DNA from: Cervus elaphus
Lineage: Eukaryota; Chordata; Mammalia; Artiodactyla; Cervidae
NCBI RefSeq assembly: GCF_910594005.1
Contig: NC_057823.1
Location: forward strand, 98,070,015 to 98,134,014
Direction of reading: 5' to 3'
Length of the DNA stretch: 64,000 nt
This document shows positions 34,966 to 47,290 of the stretch, in pieces. The position numbers were made by a program, and so were the translations under genes. The notes beneath the pieces are model-generated. The model made no database searches, was not told where the DNA came from, and saw nothing but the letters and a program-made list of their open reading frames with translations. Position 1 is the stretch's first letter. Every line of letters begins with the position of its first letter.

Positions 34966-37239
34966 GTCTTTTTCTATTTCAAGAAATACCTTAGTTTTCG
35001 GATTTGCAACTCTTACAAGTTCCCCTTTAGTACATTTTTGTTGCTGTTGGGGATTGTTTTGAAGATGTCTGTCTCTCTCAGTACTGTCTGCTAAATGTGT
35101 GATCCTAGCTACTCATTAGAGGAACCTTGTGTTTTGTGATGCTGTGACTTCTAACCCGAGCATTCTTGGTCGCATCTGCTGCAGTAAGTCAACTGCGGTA
35201 GCAAGCATCGCGTTCCCTACTACGGTCAAAACAAAATAAAACAGATCTTTCTTCTGCTTCTTCTCGAGCAATTGTAAAACCATAAAATACAAGTTGAGAG
35301 GGAAGTTGTCCTAGAATTACTCCCCTGACATTTGGACAAATCTCCTACCCAGTTGTTGAAGCCAGATCTCGCTGATTTCCTTTCTGTGAGCGTGTCGTGT
35401 TTTGTAAGTTAATTTGTAAACCTTAAAACCTGGAACTGATTTTTCTGTAGAAGTAAGATTTTCGAACTGAGATAACAGTTTGCATATCAGGTTGGCTCAC
35501 AAAGTTAAAGGAAAAGAGAGAAAAGGAGGGAAAAAAAATGTTAAAAGTTATATGGCAGTGCTATCGTGTGTTTGACAGATGATATTTCTCATGCAGCCCT
35601 CACATTCAGATGAGAGCTATTATTAGAATCCTTATACGTCAATACTATAGCTGAGAAAATGGGTTTGTTATTTCATATGTTTATCTCATATATATCATTG
35701 TTTTCATAAACTAATACCTTCCAGGTTCCAGATAAAATCCAGGAATACATCTTTTCTTCTGTAGTTGTAACAGCCAAGTTAGATGGTAAATGTCTATCTT
35801 TTAAAGAGAAGTTGGTGAGTCTCCTTACTCCTAATAACTTGTGATGGCAGAAATAGGGAAAAGGTTTCAGGCAGGATGGGTGTAAATTGATAGGTGAAGG
35901 GAAAGATTTTTCAGGAGTTTCGATCCATCATTATCACCCCACACCTACCACCTTTGCTGTTACCAGCACCTTCCAAGCTACCATAATTGCCCTCATCACT
36001 GCAATTATAGCCACTTACTATTGCTCATAATATCAACATGGGTCTCATGACAGCCATCATCAAAAACACCACCACTGGTGCCTCTGCCTCCCTATTCTAC
36101 CCCAGGTCTCCTCCCAATAGGACCACCACTTCCTCTGCTGTTTGCCTTCACCAGCATCCTGGTGATGACACTCCATGCAGCTAAGTCAGCTCCTAATCCC
36201 ACTGATAAGTGTGCCTGGGCTTAACTGTAAGGGATTCTGACCACATTTTCAAAGTTCTGTGCAGTTACCCTCCAGCTCCTCAAATTAGGGAAGAAAACCA
36301 AGGGGAGACAAAAACTGTAGGCATATAGCCAGGGTAAAGCACTTAACCATGGGAAAGGGTGAAGAGGTATACACTATAGAGATAAGGTGAACTGAAGGAG
36401 AACAGGCTATCTCAGAAAAGATTAAAGACCAGGTGTGTTAACACCATCAAAAGAGGGTAGTTGTGACTACAGGGACTGAAGGAGAACTTAACAAGAGAGT
36501 TTGGTGTTGACTGGTAGGGGTGAAGAAGTGCAGACTGTCACTCGAGATTCAAAGCTCTTTATCGCTACTGTGGGGGAATCATCACTCACCAAACACGGGA
36601 GAAAAACTAGCCATTTGCCATTTGCTTTACCTGACTAGTAAGAACCTACAAGGTGATCTAGATAATGATCATTCAGAACAAAATATAAAAATAAAAAGGA
36701 ACAGGGGTAGATATGTAAACTATGGTGGTAATAGGTAATCTGATATGATACTCGCCTCCTTTTCTGATGATTTATAAAACAGTATTGGTCAAAACCTATA
36801 CGTTTTGCCTATTTATTTTCCCTCCCCTGGCTGGTAGGAAAGAGAGAGATGATTTCTCAAAGTTCCTTGGATTGATCATTTCTATTGGAAATGAAGTCTC
36901 AATAGACCACCCTTGATTGAGAAACAAGCAGAACCTGAGGGCATCCACGTGAGTCCACTCCGGCCAGTTCCCTTAAAATAAGAGAAGCACAAACAAGTTT
37001 CAGACCAAATCCGTAATCGTGACTGCTTAAACCCCTCGGCTGAACAGGAAGAGTGCTGTCTAAACCTACAAAATTAAGCCTTATGACTGTAGCTCTGAAG
37101 AAAATTTTCAAATAGGCTCCAAATAAGTTAGAAAAAGAACCAGTGAAATTCTGTCTACAACATATGTGTTCAAATTAAGGCCAGGATAGGGTTTCCTCTG
37201 CCAAAAATATGATGTGATAAATAAAAGTGCTCAGTGACC
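34966..37239. other. Unassigned DNA, few repeats
   Basis: About 35555-35670 may be an antisense MIR. 35925-36175 is markedly C/A/T-rich and G-poor on the plus strand, with many CCA and CAT triplets. No gene recognised. Confidence 0.4.
35555..35670 (-). mobile_element. Possible MIR relic, antisense
   Basis: Phrases like 'tttctcatgcagccctcac', 'agctattattagaatcc' and 'agctgagaaaatggg' follow antisense MIR order. Diverged. Confidence 0.4.
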
Positions 37240-37400
37240 TTGAAAACATCTCAACAGAAAAGTAAACAACCAAACAAAAATAATCATAGAAACAAAAATA
37301 ATCATAGTAAACAACCAAACAAAAAATAATCATATAAATAATCATAGAAAAATAACCATGGAAATCATAGAAATAATCATAGAAATAAACAAAATGAGGT
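37240..37400. repeat. A-rich local repeat, aataatcatagaa units
   Basis: At least six imperfect copies of an 'aataatcata(g)aa' motif mixed with 'aacaaccaaac' motifs, giving a cryptically repetitive A-rich block upstream of the BovB copy. Confidence 0.8.
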
Positions 37401-37659
37401 TTTTGTTAGTCCAAACCATAAATACAAATAAGGTTTAAAAAAGTGCAGAAAAAGTGTCTGGTTATAGACTATTTGATAGTGATATAGAAAGACAATGTAA
37501 CAGAAAAAAATGAAAATAATAGAAAATACTATGTAAAGAATATAAAGAAAGTAAAAAGGAAGATAAATTTTAAATAATATAACTTAAAAAGCAGTAATAA
37601 AAATGAGTGCATGATTAAGGTTGAGATTTTCTGAAAATATTAATATATAATAACTTATA

Positions 37660-38691
37660 AGCCTTTAACTGTGGAAAATTCTTAAAGAGATGGGAATACC
37701 AGACCACCGGACCTGCCTCCTGAGAAATCTGTATGCAGGTCAGGAAGCAACAATTAGCACTGGACATGGTCCAATGGGCTCGTTCCAAGGCTGTATATTG
37801 TCACCCTGCTTATTTACATTATATGCAGAGTACACCATGGGAAATGTTGGGCTGGATGAAGCACAAGCTGGAATCAGAATTCCCGGGAGAAATATCAATA
37901 ACCTCAGATATGCAGATGACACCACCCTTATGGCAGAAAGTTAAGAAGAACTAAAGAGCCTCTTGATGAAAGTGAAAGAGGAGAGTGAGAAAGTTGGCTT
38001 AAAACTCAACATTCAAAAATGTAAGATCATGGCATCTGGTCCCATCACTTCATGGCAAATAGATGGGGAAACAGTGGAAACAGTGAGAGACTTTATCTTC
38101 TTGGGCTCCAAAATCACTGCAGATGGTGATTGCAGTCACGAAATTAAAAGACACATGCTCATTGGAAGAAAAGCTATGACCAACCTAGACAGCATATTAA
38201 AAAGCAGAGACATTACTTTGCAAAAAAAGGTCTGTCTAGTCAAAGCTATTTTCTTTTTCGGTAGTCATGTATGGATGTTAGAGTTGGACCATAAAGAAAG
38301 TTGAGCCCTGAAGAATTGATGTTTTTGAACTGTGGTGTTGGAGAAGACTCTTGAGAGTCCCTTGGACTGCAAGGAGATCCAACCAGTCCATCCTGAAGGA
38401 AATCAGTCCTGAAAATCCATTGGAAGGACTGATGCTGAAATTGAAGCTCCAATACTTTTATCACCTGATGCGATGAAATGACTCATTTGAAAAGACCCTC
38501 ATGCTGGGAAAGATTGAGGACAGGAGGAGAAGGGGATGGCAGAGGATGACATGGTTGGATGGCATCACCGACTCAATTGGCGTGAGTTTGAGTAAACTCC
38601 GGGAGTTGGTGATGGACAGGGAGGCCTGGCACGCTGCAGTCCATGGGGTCACAAAGAGTCGGACATGACTGAGCAACTGAACTGATCTAAG
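37660..38691 (+). mobile_element. BovB LINE, about 1 kb, sense
   Basis: Longest sense BovB in the window. It spans the reverse-transcriptase palm region, the ORF2 C-terminus and the 3' end, which closes with gagcaactgaactga at about 38672-38686. A TTCTTAA match at 37679-37685 and 38692-38698 looks like a duplication, but the left copy already lies in BovB-like text, so I do not rely on it. The 5' end is truncated. Confidence 0.95.
37690..38304 (+). pseudogene. BovB ORF2 reverse-transcriptase relic with YADD motif
   Basis: Partial ORF2 of an RTE-clade LINE, an enzyme that copies its own RNA into the genome by target-primed reverse transcription. Residues 1-84 from the first Met include a GCILSPCLF segment and the catalytic YADD at residues 74-77 (about 37909-37920), so the two aspartates of the palm active site are kept. 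An in-frame TAA at 37942-37944 stops the frame where the family reads on. The same frame continues after it (37963-38304, including ITSWQIDGETVE and TNLDSILKSRDIT). Endonuclease and fingers are missing. Clearly inactive; it survives as a fossil only. Confidence 0.93.
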
Positions 38692-40277
38692 TTCTTAAGT
38701 ATATCTCCATCTCCACTTATTTTTTAAATATAGCTTTTAGTCATCTATCGTAATTTTGCACCTTATTTGCATTCCTGAAGAAATTAATTATAGTTAGGAG
38801 GTTTCATTATGTGTCTAACAAATCTAATCTCCAGCTCTCCTGTGAATATGTTTTTATTATCATTTTTCTCTTGCACTTTGAGTGATCCTTGTGCTTTTTT
38901 CATAACTGATTATTTCTTTTATTGAATATTGGACATTATAGGTGAAAATTGTGGAGTTAATTTTGAAGCTCAGAATGATGTTATTCATTGGAAATAATTT
39001 ACTTTGATTCTGTCAGGTAGTTAGGATTAAGAGATCATCTTGAATTTCACTGAAGGATTGAAGTTTCATTCTTTGTAGAGTTAACTGTTTCTGGTTCACT
39101 GTTATTCTTGAAGTTAGTCCTTCGGGATTCCTATTACCTCAGAATTGCAAACAGACAAGACACCTGCCATGGTCTCCACCTCCCTGGTGGATGTGCACTG
39201 ATTTGGTCTTGCAGTCCTATGAGATTTTCAGGAGTTCTGCTCAACCTCCCAGTCATCCTAGATTAGTAACCCTTGCTAACAGTATTCAAGTGATATCAGT
39301 TTCGAGTGTTTTAAACTATTTTTACTTCCAATGCAGTAAATTTTTTTCACTTCTCTTTGTGATTTAAAATTCTCTCATTTTCTTGGAGGTTTGAAATTTC
39401 ATCAGGAAGATTTAGATGTGTCTTTTTCAGGGGAAAAAAAAGCAAACAGTCTTGATTGGTTCTTGAAAGGCTCAATACATGAGATATTTTGGGATTTCTC
39501 TTTAGCAATGACAAATTTTATTTTGTTGTGTTTAAGTAGTTCATTCCTTCTGTTCTTTCTGGAGCTAGTAATACAATAGATTTTTTATTTCTCTGAATCT
39601 ATTCTTTGCTTCATTAAGAAAAAGCAGAATAGTGAGGTGGTTAAGAAGGTAATCTTCAGATGAGCAATGTTGTTTCAAATTCTCATTTTAACATTTGGTT
39701 AACTGGGTGACTTTAGGCAGGTTAAAAAAACTGTCTGTACACAAGTTTCTTATTTAGTAAAGTGTATTAAAAATATCCATTTCATAAATTATTGTGAGAA
39801 AAAGTCAAATACAATATGTAATTATTATCATGCATTTGTCCAATGCTTTGTTTTTGATTAAACTTCCAGATTACTAATTTACTTTCCACTTGTTCCCATT
39901 TTAGTGTGTTTTCTTTTTTTCCTTTAACAGTCAAATTTAAAATGCCTAATATCTCTAATTTAATTATATAATTATTTCTTTTTGGAGATTGCCTTTTTGA
40001 GAATAAAGATTTGCATTTTAAAATTCTTTTATTTGCATTATCTGTTTACTTTAAATTTATCTTAGCTCCCCCCCACTTTGTTTTTGCTGTTGGAGTTTTA
40101 CTCCAAATATTTGATAATTCTTGATTATTTGTTTATATTTTTAAACAAGGACTGAGAGTGATGAGTATGAGTTGTTGTTGTGACCTTTGCAATTTGTCAA
40201 AAAAGTCTCTTATTTGAACAGAAGAATTGCCTGTAGGCTCTGAAGCAATGGAACTTGTGTGTCAAGGTAGTTTTGAT
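38692..40277. other. Unassigned AT-rich DNA with a MIR
   Basis: Holds the MIR at 39629-39835. The rest has nothing nameable. Confidence 0.4.
39629..39835 (+). mobile_element. MIR SINE relic
   Basis: MIR order visible: gtgaggtggttaagaaggta, then 'ggttaactgggtgactttaggcaggtt', then 'ttcttatttagtaaagtg', then 'ataaattattgtgagaaa'. Diverged. Confidence 0.7.
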
Positions 40278-40325
40278 TTTTATTTATTTTTATTGAAGTA
40301 TTGTTGATATATTACACCATATTAT

Positions 40326-40599
40326 GGAGAAGGCAATGGCAACTCACTCCAGTACTCTTGCCTGGAAAATCCCGTGGACAGAGGAGCCTGGTAGGCTGCA
40401 GTCCATGGGGTCGCTGGGAGTCAGACACGGCTGAGCGATTTCACTTTCACTTTTCACTTTCATGCATTGGAGAAGGAAATGGCAACCCACTCTAGTGTTC
40501 TTGCCTGGAGAATCCCAGGGACAGGGGAGCCTGTGGGCTGCCATCTATGGGGTCGCACAGAGTTGGACAGGACTGAAGCGACTTAGCAGCAGTAGCACA
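40326..40599 (+). mobile_element. Bov-A2 SINE (two A units) nested in L1
   Basis: Dimer of A units around the 'cactttcacttttcacttt' linker near 40442-40460, ending in gcgacttagcagcagtagca. Target duplication CATATTAT at 40318-40325 and 40600-40607, both L1 flank. Confidence 0.95.
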
Positions 40600-40730
40600 C
40601 ATATTATATAAGTTATAGGTGTATAATATAGTGATTCACAATTTTGGAAGGACACAATCCTTTTACAGTTACTATAAAATAGTGGCTACATTCCCTGTGT
40701 TGTACAATGTATCCTCGTAGCATATTTTAT

Positions 40731-41081
40731 GTGCTGTGCTATGCTTAGTCACTCAGTTTTGTCCAACTCTTTGTGACCCCCATGAACTGTAGCCCACCAG
40801 GCTCCTCTGTCCATGGAGATTCTCCAGGTAAGAATGCTGCAGTGGGTTGCTATGACCTCCTTCAGGGGATCCTCCCAACCCAGGGATCAAACCCAGGTCT
40901 CCCTCCCAGGTGTCCCACACTGCAGGTAGATTCTTTACTATCTCAACTACCAGGGAAGCCAAAGAATACTGGAGTGGGGAGCCTATCCCTTCTCCAGGGG
41001 ATCTTCCCAACCCAGGGATTGAACCAGGGTCTCCTGCATTGTAGGCAGATTCTTTACCAGCTGAGCTACCAGGGAAGTCCC
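40731..41081 (-). mobile_element. Compound Bov-tA SINE with two tRNA heads, nested in L1
   Basis: Read on the minus strand: tRNA head, short A-unit piece, second tRNA head, full A unit. Both heads show antisense 'cccagggat(c/t)(a/g)aacc' B-box text (near 40882 and 41014) and an 'agattctttac' A-box region. Perfect 12-bp duplication AGCATATTTTAT at 40719-40730 and 41082-41093. The same two-head architecture occurs at 50788-51103. Confidence 0.95.
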
Positions 41082-41503
41082 AGCATATTTTATACATAAT
41101 ATTAATAGTTTATATTGCTCCTCCCCATTTCTCTCTCTCTGCTAGTTACCAGTAATTTGTTTTCTATATCTGTAAATCTGTTTCTTGTTGTATTAACTAG
41201 TTTGTTATATTTTTTAGATATCACATATACATGATCTCATGTGGTATTTTTTCTCTGTCTGATTTAGCATAATACTCTCAAAATCCATCCACATTGTTGC
41301 AAGTGGAAAAAATTTCATTCATTTTATGACTGAATAGTAACTCACTGTGTGGGGGATATATATGTAAATATGTATATATAAATATACACACACACACTCA
41401 TCTTCTTTATCTGTTTGCCGTGTGTTGAGAGACACTCAGGTTGTATCCATATTTTGGCAATTATAAATAATGCTGCTATGAACATTGCAATACATAAGTA
41501 TTT

Positions 41504-41707
41504 TCAAATTAGTGTTTTAGTTTCTTTCAGATATATACCCAGGAGTGGAATTGCTGGGTCACATGGTAGTTCTATTTTCAGTTTTCTGAGAAACCTCCAT
41601 ACTGTATTACATAGTGGCTGTATCAAGTTACATTCCCACCAACCACGTACAAGTGTTCTCTTTGCATTTGTTATTTGCGGTCTTTTTGATGATAGCCATT
41701 CTGACAT
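41504..41707 (-). pseudogene. L1 ORF2 C-terminal relic
   Basis: A 67-residue open antisense frame with the L1 ORF2 C-terminal signature (WRFLRKLKIELP, then DPAIPLLGIY). It is part of the interrupted L1 at 40278-41865. No start or stop of biological meaning; inactive. Confidence 0.9.
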
Positions 41708-41865
41708 GTGAAATGATGTCTCACTGTGGTTTTGCTTTGCATTTCCCAGATACTTAGTGCTACTGAGTATCTTTTCATGTCCTTGTTGGCCATCTGCATT
41801 TCCTCTTTGGAAAAATGTCTATTCAGGTCTTCTGTCCATTTTCCAACCAGACTGCTTATGTCTTG

Positions 41866-43035
41866 ATGTTCTGATGTTTAGATGCAGTGGCATATAGATG
41901 AGATCTGGGGAGGGAGGGGAATTAAAGGTACGTTCAAAGTGTGCCATTTTGAACTAAACATCTTTTAACTTTTAAAATATAACTAATAAATACACTAGCA
42001 GTGGTTTTAAAAAAATCTTCCTCTCATCTATGGCACATTATTAGGTTTTTATTTCTATGTTTAGAGATACCGTCCATGAATTAAGATCCATACATATCCA
42101 GGGAATAACTTAGTCTTTACAGGAACTATGGCAAGGTTATATTATGCAGCCTATTTTCTTTCCCCATCGGAAGTGAAACATTTGTTATAGTTCTCATTCA
42201 GATCTGGGGTCAAGCTGTCGGTCTGCAACCTCAGGAGCTTCCTGGGTGAAATTATAAACCAGCCCTCACACCCTGGCAGGCAAGGAGAGACTGAACAAGG
42301 AGGTAAATCCCTCGAGGTGGCAGGGATGGTAAACCAAGGAACTTAGAGATGACACTTGTGTTAGGTGATCACAAGATGAGTAGATCTCTGCACCTGCCCT
42401 TCCAGAAGCTGAGGAAAGTTTATGTGGAGGCCTTACTCGGGTTCAGTCACTTACTTTATCCCGATGGTCTCAACAACACATGACTATCTCAGGCTGTGTC
42501 CTAGCACAGAGACGGTGAGCAGAGCGCAGACTTCAAGGTCAGGAGTCAGGTGAGGAACCTCGGTGGCCCATGTCTAGCTAATGGTTCATCCAGCAATCAT
42601 GTTTTCTTGATGACCTCCTCCAAAACAAGTTCTGTGCACTTCTCAACCAGGGTTATTATTAATTTTTTTTTGGTTGCACTGTTAGAATTTATTCTCCAAC
42701 CTAATCTTTATTATACGCTGTCAATTTGTACAAGTATAAAGGAGGATGTGTCAGAATTCATTTAGGAAATTTCAGCTATACTTTTAGAAGTTTTGAGAAA
42801 AAGGAGAAAATGTGTGGCTTGGAATACCAATATCAAACTTACTACCTTCTGAAATTTAATGAACTTTTACTGGAGGATATAAAAAGACAGTAAAAGATGA
42901 AATTACATTTTCCACCCTTTTTGAGAATTTTATAGGTATGGAGAAACTTTCATATATTTCCTCAAAATACTTCTAAAAAATGAACACAGCTTACAAATAG
43001 TGATGTCTGAAACATCCATCACATGAATTAAGATG
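41866..43035. other. Unassigned DNA
   Basis: 42200-42560 is somewhat GC-richer. No gene or named repeat recognised. Confidence 0.4.
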
Positions 43036-44402
43036 TTGCTCCTGAGTTGCTAAGTCATGTTCAACCCTTTGTGACCCCAAACTCTTTGGACTGCAGTATG
43101 CTAGGCTCCCCTATCCTTCAGCATCTCCTGGAGTTAGTTCAAACTACACCTATTGAGTGGTGATGTCATGTCTGTCGACCCCTTCGCCTCCTGTTTTCAG
43201 TCTCTTTTCCAGCATCAGGGTCTTTTCCAAAGAGTCAGCTCTTTGCATCAGGTGGCCAAAGTATTGGAGCTTCAGCATCAGTCCTTCCAATGAATATTCA
43301 GGGTTAATTTCTTTAAGGTTTGATCTCCTTGCAGTCCAAGGGAGTCTCAAGAGTCTTCTCTAACTCCACAGTTTGAAAGCATCAGTTCTCTGGTGCTCAG
43401 CCTTCTTCTTGGTCTGACTCTCTTATCTGTACATAACTACTGGAAAAACCAAAGCTTTGACTATATGGACCTTTGTTGGCAAAGTGATGTCTCTCATTTA
43501 AATATGCTGCCTAGGTTTGTCATAGTTCTCTTACAAGGCATGAGTGTCTTTTAATTTTGTGACTGCAGTCACTGTCCACATTGATCTTGGAGGCCAAGAA
43601 AATAAAGTCTGCCACTGTTTCTACATTTTCGCCTTCTTTTTGCCATGAAGTGATGGGACCAGATGCCATGATCTTAGCTTTTGAATGATGAATTTTAGGC
43701 CGTCTATTTCTCTCACCCCTTTCACCTCCATCAAAAGGCTCTTCAGTTCCTCTTTGCTTTCTGCCTTTAGGGTGGTGTTATTTATGTTTTTCACGGCAAT
43801 CTTAATTCCAGCTTGTGCTTCATCCAGCCTGGCATTTCGCGTTATCCTCTGCATATAAGTTAAATGAGCAAAGTGACAGTATACAGCTTTGACATATTCC
43901 TTTCCCAGTTTTTAACCAGTCCATTATTCCATGTCTGGTTCTCTTGCTTATTGACCTGCATAAAGGTTTCTCAGGAGGTGGATTAGATGGCCTGGTATTC
44001 CCATCTCTTTGACCTACACAGTCAAAGGCTTTAGCATAGTTGGTGAAGCAGAGGTAGATATTTTTCTGGAATTTCCTTGCTTTTTCTATGATCCAACAGA
44101 TGTTGGCAATTTGATATTCAGTTCTTATCTCTTTTCTAAATCCAGTTTGGACATGTGGAAGTTCTCTGTTCCCATACTGTTGATGCCTAGACTGAAGGAT
44201 TTTGAGCACTACCTTTCTAGCATGTGAAATGAGTGCAATTGTGTGGTAGTTTGAGCATTCTTTGGCATTGCCCCTCTTTGGGATTGGAATAAAGACTGAT
44301 ATTTTCATCGTCTTCTAGGATTTGAAATAGCTCATCTGGAATTTCATTACCTCTATTAGCTTTGTTTGTAGTAATGCTTCCTAAGGCTGATATCACAAAC
44401 AT
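43036..44402 (-). mobile_element. BovB LINE, 1.4 kb, antisense
   Basis: Longest BovB copy of the window. The plus strand starts with the antisense 3' end (gagttgctaagtcatgttca near 43043). The minus strand then runs up into the RT domain to about 44400. More diverged than most BovB copies here, with several frame breaks. Its 5' side lacks a stretch found in the family between the FQILEDD segment and the PIPKRGN segment. No clear target duplication. Confidence 0.94.
43820..44308 (-). pseudogene. BovB ORF2 reverse-transcriptase relic
   Basis: A 162-residue antisense open frame. N-terminal residues give the RT fingers/palm start (PIPKRGNAKECSNYHTIALIS, residues 8-28). YAKAFDCV (about residues 93-100) is the first catalytic Asp region of the palm and is kept. 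CILSLCSFNLYAE follows near residue 150. The frame just upstream (44217-44402, ALGSITTNKANRGNEIPDEL) adjoins after a deletion. The YADD part lies in another frame further left and is not intact. Dead element. Confidence 0.92.
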
Positions 44403-44902
44403 CAGTTTTTTTCTGATATTTGTCCATTTGTAATAACAGATGACAGAACTTTCATCTTCCTAAAAATAAAAAGATAAAGGATTTGTGAACATATTCACAT
44501 TAGTCATTTCAAGTCATAGTAAAAAGTCAGGTGTTCAGTAGAATAATAACGATGATGGTAGCAGTGAAGTAATGATAAGTTTTTTATCATTTATGTGCTG
44601 GTTATATCTATGATTCTTAGGTAATTTTTAATGTTTTTTATAAACATAAATATGAAGTATTTATAGTTAACTTATATGCCTGACTATTTATGGAAACCTA
44701 ATTCTAGTGCTTATAAAATTTTCCCTGATTAAAGGCTACTTTGCACTAATTATATCCAATTTAATTCCCTAAGTTATCTTATCCTATTACCATTCTCTTC
44801 TTTTGAAAATGAGTCAGCCAAGTAAGAAGCAGTGTAAGTGTGTAAAAAGCCTAATTTTTGTTGAGATGAAGTCTCCTTACATTTTTATTAAAAGGGATGT
44901 AT

Positions 44903-44920
44903 TATATATATATATATATA
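44903..44920. repeat. (TA)9 microsatellite
   Basis: Uninterrupted TA dinucleotides. Confidence 0.93.
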
Positions 44921-45003
44921 CGTATCCAGCAGAGTTATTTGCTCAAATACACATATCAAGGCAACATAAACACATATTTGAAATAAACCAGCACAAAAAA
45001 AAT

Positions 45004-45056
45004 GGGAAGGAGAGAGAGGGAAGGAGGAAGAAAGGAAGGAAGGATGGAAAAAGAAA
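45004..45056 (+). repeat. Purine-only tract, GGAA/GGAG-rich
   Basis: About 50 bp of almost pure purines with GGAA and GGAGA units. Confidence 0.9.
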
Positions 45057-46139
45057 ACCTTTTCTTCAACAAAATCATCTTGCTATTTTAAAGAATATTC
45101 CTATTTTATTTGGGTAATAAGTATATTAATATGACAAATCATTTTAAATTTCTTCCATTTTTTATTGGCATACTATAAATATGTACAAAACAGTTAATAA
45201 AGAGTAATGTTTATTCTAATTATAATACAAAAGTTTAGTTTCTCAGTTTAAAGGAAAAAAAGCTTCTCAAAAGTGGAATGAATTAAAGAAATAGAAAAAA
45301 ACACTAAATTTAGATCATTTAAGCATATGAAAAAACAAGCGCTGTATTAAAATGCATCTGTTCCAGTGTATCCGTGACAGCTCAATATTTTTCCTACATT
45401 GACATGCTCATCAGTTATTGGCATTAAATATTAATAAATTTTAAGTACCTGGATGAAACCTGGGAAAAGCGAACCATCTTGTGACACCAAAAACCTAGAA
45501 TATAGGGTAAATTCATATGAATAAATGCCTTTTTAACAGTTTGCTACTTTTAATAGTATTCTTTTTAATGTTTTAGTTTCCGTGAACCATTGACTTATAG
45601 TATCTTTACTTTTTTTTTTTTTTTTTACTGTGGATATGTATACACAGGAGCATATATATCTGAACAAATATGTATATTCACATATAATGGTCTTTTTATG
45701 CCTTCCTGCCTAAGTTTCAAGGATTTTATATAGTATTAAGTATTATCTTAAGATAACAAATATTTTAAAATAATGATTTTTTAAACAAGAGGATTTCAAA
45801 GTGATCAAAGAATCATTTTCAAAAATTAAAAAGAAAAAAGACAAATTAAAAAGTTTGTAGCAAACATGATAGGAAATGTTTTATATGATCACTCAGCAAC
45901 CGTTTACTAAACACAACGCTAAGTCAAATGTGTTAGATGCTGAAGATTGCGTGAAGAGCTCACAGAAGTCAGTAAAGGAAAGCTGATGAGTCCAGGGATG
46001 CTAGATCTTTGGTCTGCTTCACGTACCACTTTTTGCCCAAGGCCTGACATAGATTAGCTGTTTAACAGAGAAACTCAAGTGACTGATGATAGACACACGT
46101 TCAATATTGCTTGAAATAAAAAATGCAAACTAAAGCAAC

Positions 46140-46577
46140 AGTAGTTTCCAGTAGTCATGTGTAGATGTGAGAGTTGGACTATAAAGACAGCCGAGCACTG
46201 AAGAATTGATGCTTTTGAACTGTGGTGTTGGAGAAGACTCTTGAGAGTCCCATGGACAGCAAGGAGATCCAGTCCATCCTAAAGGAGATCAGTCCTGGGT
46301 GTTCATTGGAGGGACTGATGCTGAAAGCTGAAACGCCAATACTTTGGCCACCTGATGTGAAGAGCTGACTCATTTGAAAAGACCCTGATGCTGGGAAAGA
46401 TTGAGGGCAGGAGGAGAAGGGGACGACAGAAGATGAGATGGTTGGATGGCATCACCAACTCAATGGACATGAATTTGGGTAAACTCTGGGAGTTGATGAT
46501 GGACAGGGAGGCCTGGCATGCTGCGGTTCATGGGGTCGCAAAGAGTTGGACACGACTGAGTGACTGAACTGAACTGA
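46140..46577 (+). mobile_element. BovB 3' fragment, sense
   Basis: From the ORF2 C-terminus (ccagtagtcatgtgtagatg at 46149) to the (CTGAA)n end at about 46565-46577. A 7-bp flanking match AAAGCAA (46132-46138; 46577-46583) is compatible with a target duplication. Relatively well kept in the last 250 bp. Confidence 0.95.
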
Positions 46578-47290
46578 AAGCAAGAAGATTTTTTATCTAG
46601 CAAGAGTTTGAAGATTAAAATATAGTATTGTGAAAAGTATCTGCTCTTGAACTTTTGTGGAAAATTTGTACAACCTTAATAGAAGGCAATTTTATTAATA
46701 CTTCCCTATAAAGTATTAATAAATAGCTTTAAAAAATTAATAAAATAAAAATTTAATAAATACTTTTTAATATGTAAAAACCTTCATATACTTTGAACCA
46801 CAGGTTTGTTCTAATAGTATATCTTTAAGGATAATTAAAAAGAAAATCAATTATTTATATAGAGAAAACTTTTATTCTGATGCTTTTCCTAATAATAAAC
46901 GCATGGGACTAATCTAATCATCCATTGATATAACAGTAATATAATGCAACTGGTCACTTAAAACATTCACAAAAAGCTTTAATATTGTGATCAAATGAAT
47001 ATATTTTGGCATTTATTAGCATATATTAAACACATACTGTGTATAAAACACTGTACCAAATTTATGTTTATAATTTTCTTATTTTCATATTAATGAAATA
47101 TGAGGAATGATGTCATCATTCCTGTTTTACAGTGGGTAACACTGAGACAGAAAGGTGTTGCATGAACTTCTTGAACTTACATCCTTAGAAGGTGACAGAA
47201 TTTAAGTGAGTATAATTTGACTGTTAGAGCCTATGCTTTTGTTAACCTGTTTTTAATTTTTAAAATGGAGTATAAAATATGCAGGTCTTT
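46578..47290. other. AT-rich unassigned DNA with a MIR/L2-like piece
   Basis: 47030-47215 resembles antisense MIR. The rest is very AT-rich with no named feature. Confidence 0.4.
47030..47215 (-). mobile_element. MIR-type relic, antisense
   Basis: Antisense MIR order: 'actgtgtataaaacactgtacc', 'cattcctgttttacagtggg', 'acactgagacagaaaggtgttgcatgaacttcttga', 'aaggtgacagaattt'. Confidence 0.55.

Larger units (their letters stand above)
40278..41865 (-). mobile_element. Old L1 3' end, antisense, split by two SINEs
   Basis: Three L1 segments (about 40278-40325, 40600-40730, 41082-41865) belong to one antisense copy interrupted by Bov-A2 and a compound Bov-tA. The minus strand carries the L1 3' UTR and the ORF2 C-terminus, matching the family to about 41810. 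Stops and shifts are frequent. The two SINEs carry target duplications of L1 sequence, so the L1 is the older element. Confidence 0.9.
44403..46139. other. AT-rich unassigned DNA with short simple repeats
   Basis: No gene. Simple repeats at 44903-44920 and 45004-45056 and a T-run at 45609-45626. About 45890-45970 has a weak old-repeat look. The 104-residue frame at 44803-45117 crosses both simple repeats and is not a gene. Confidence 0.45.
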
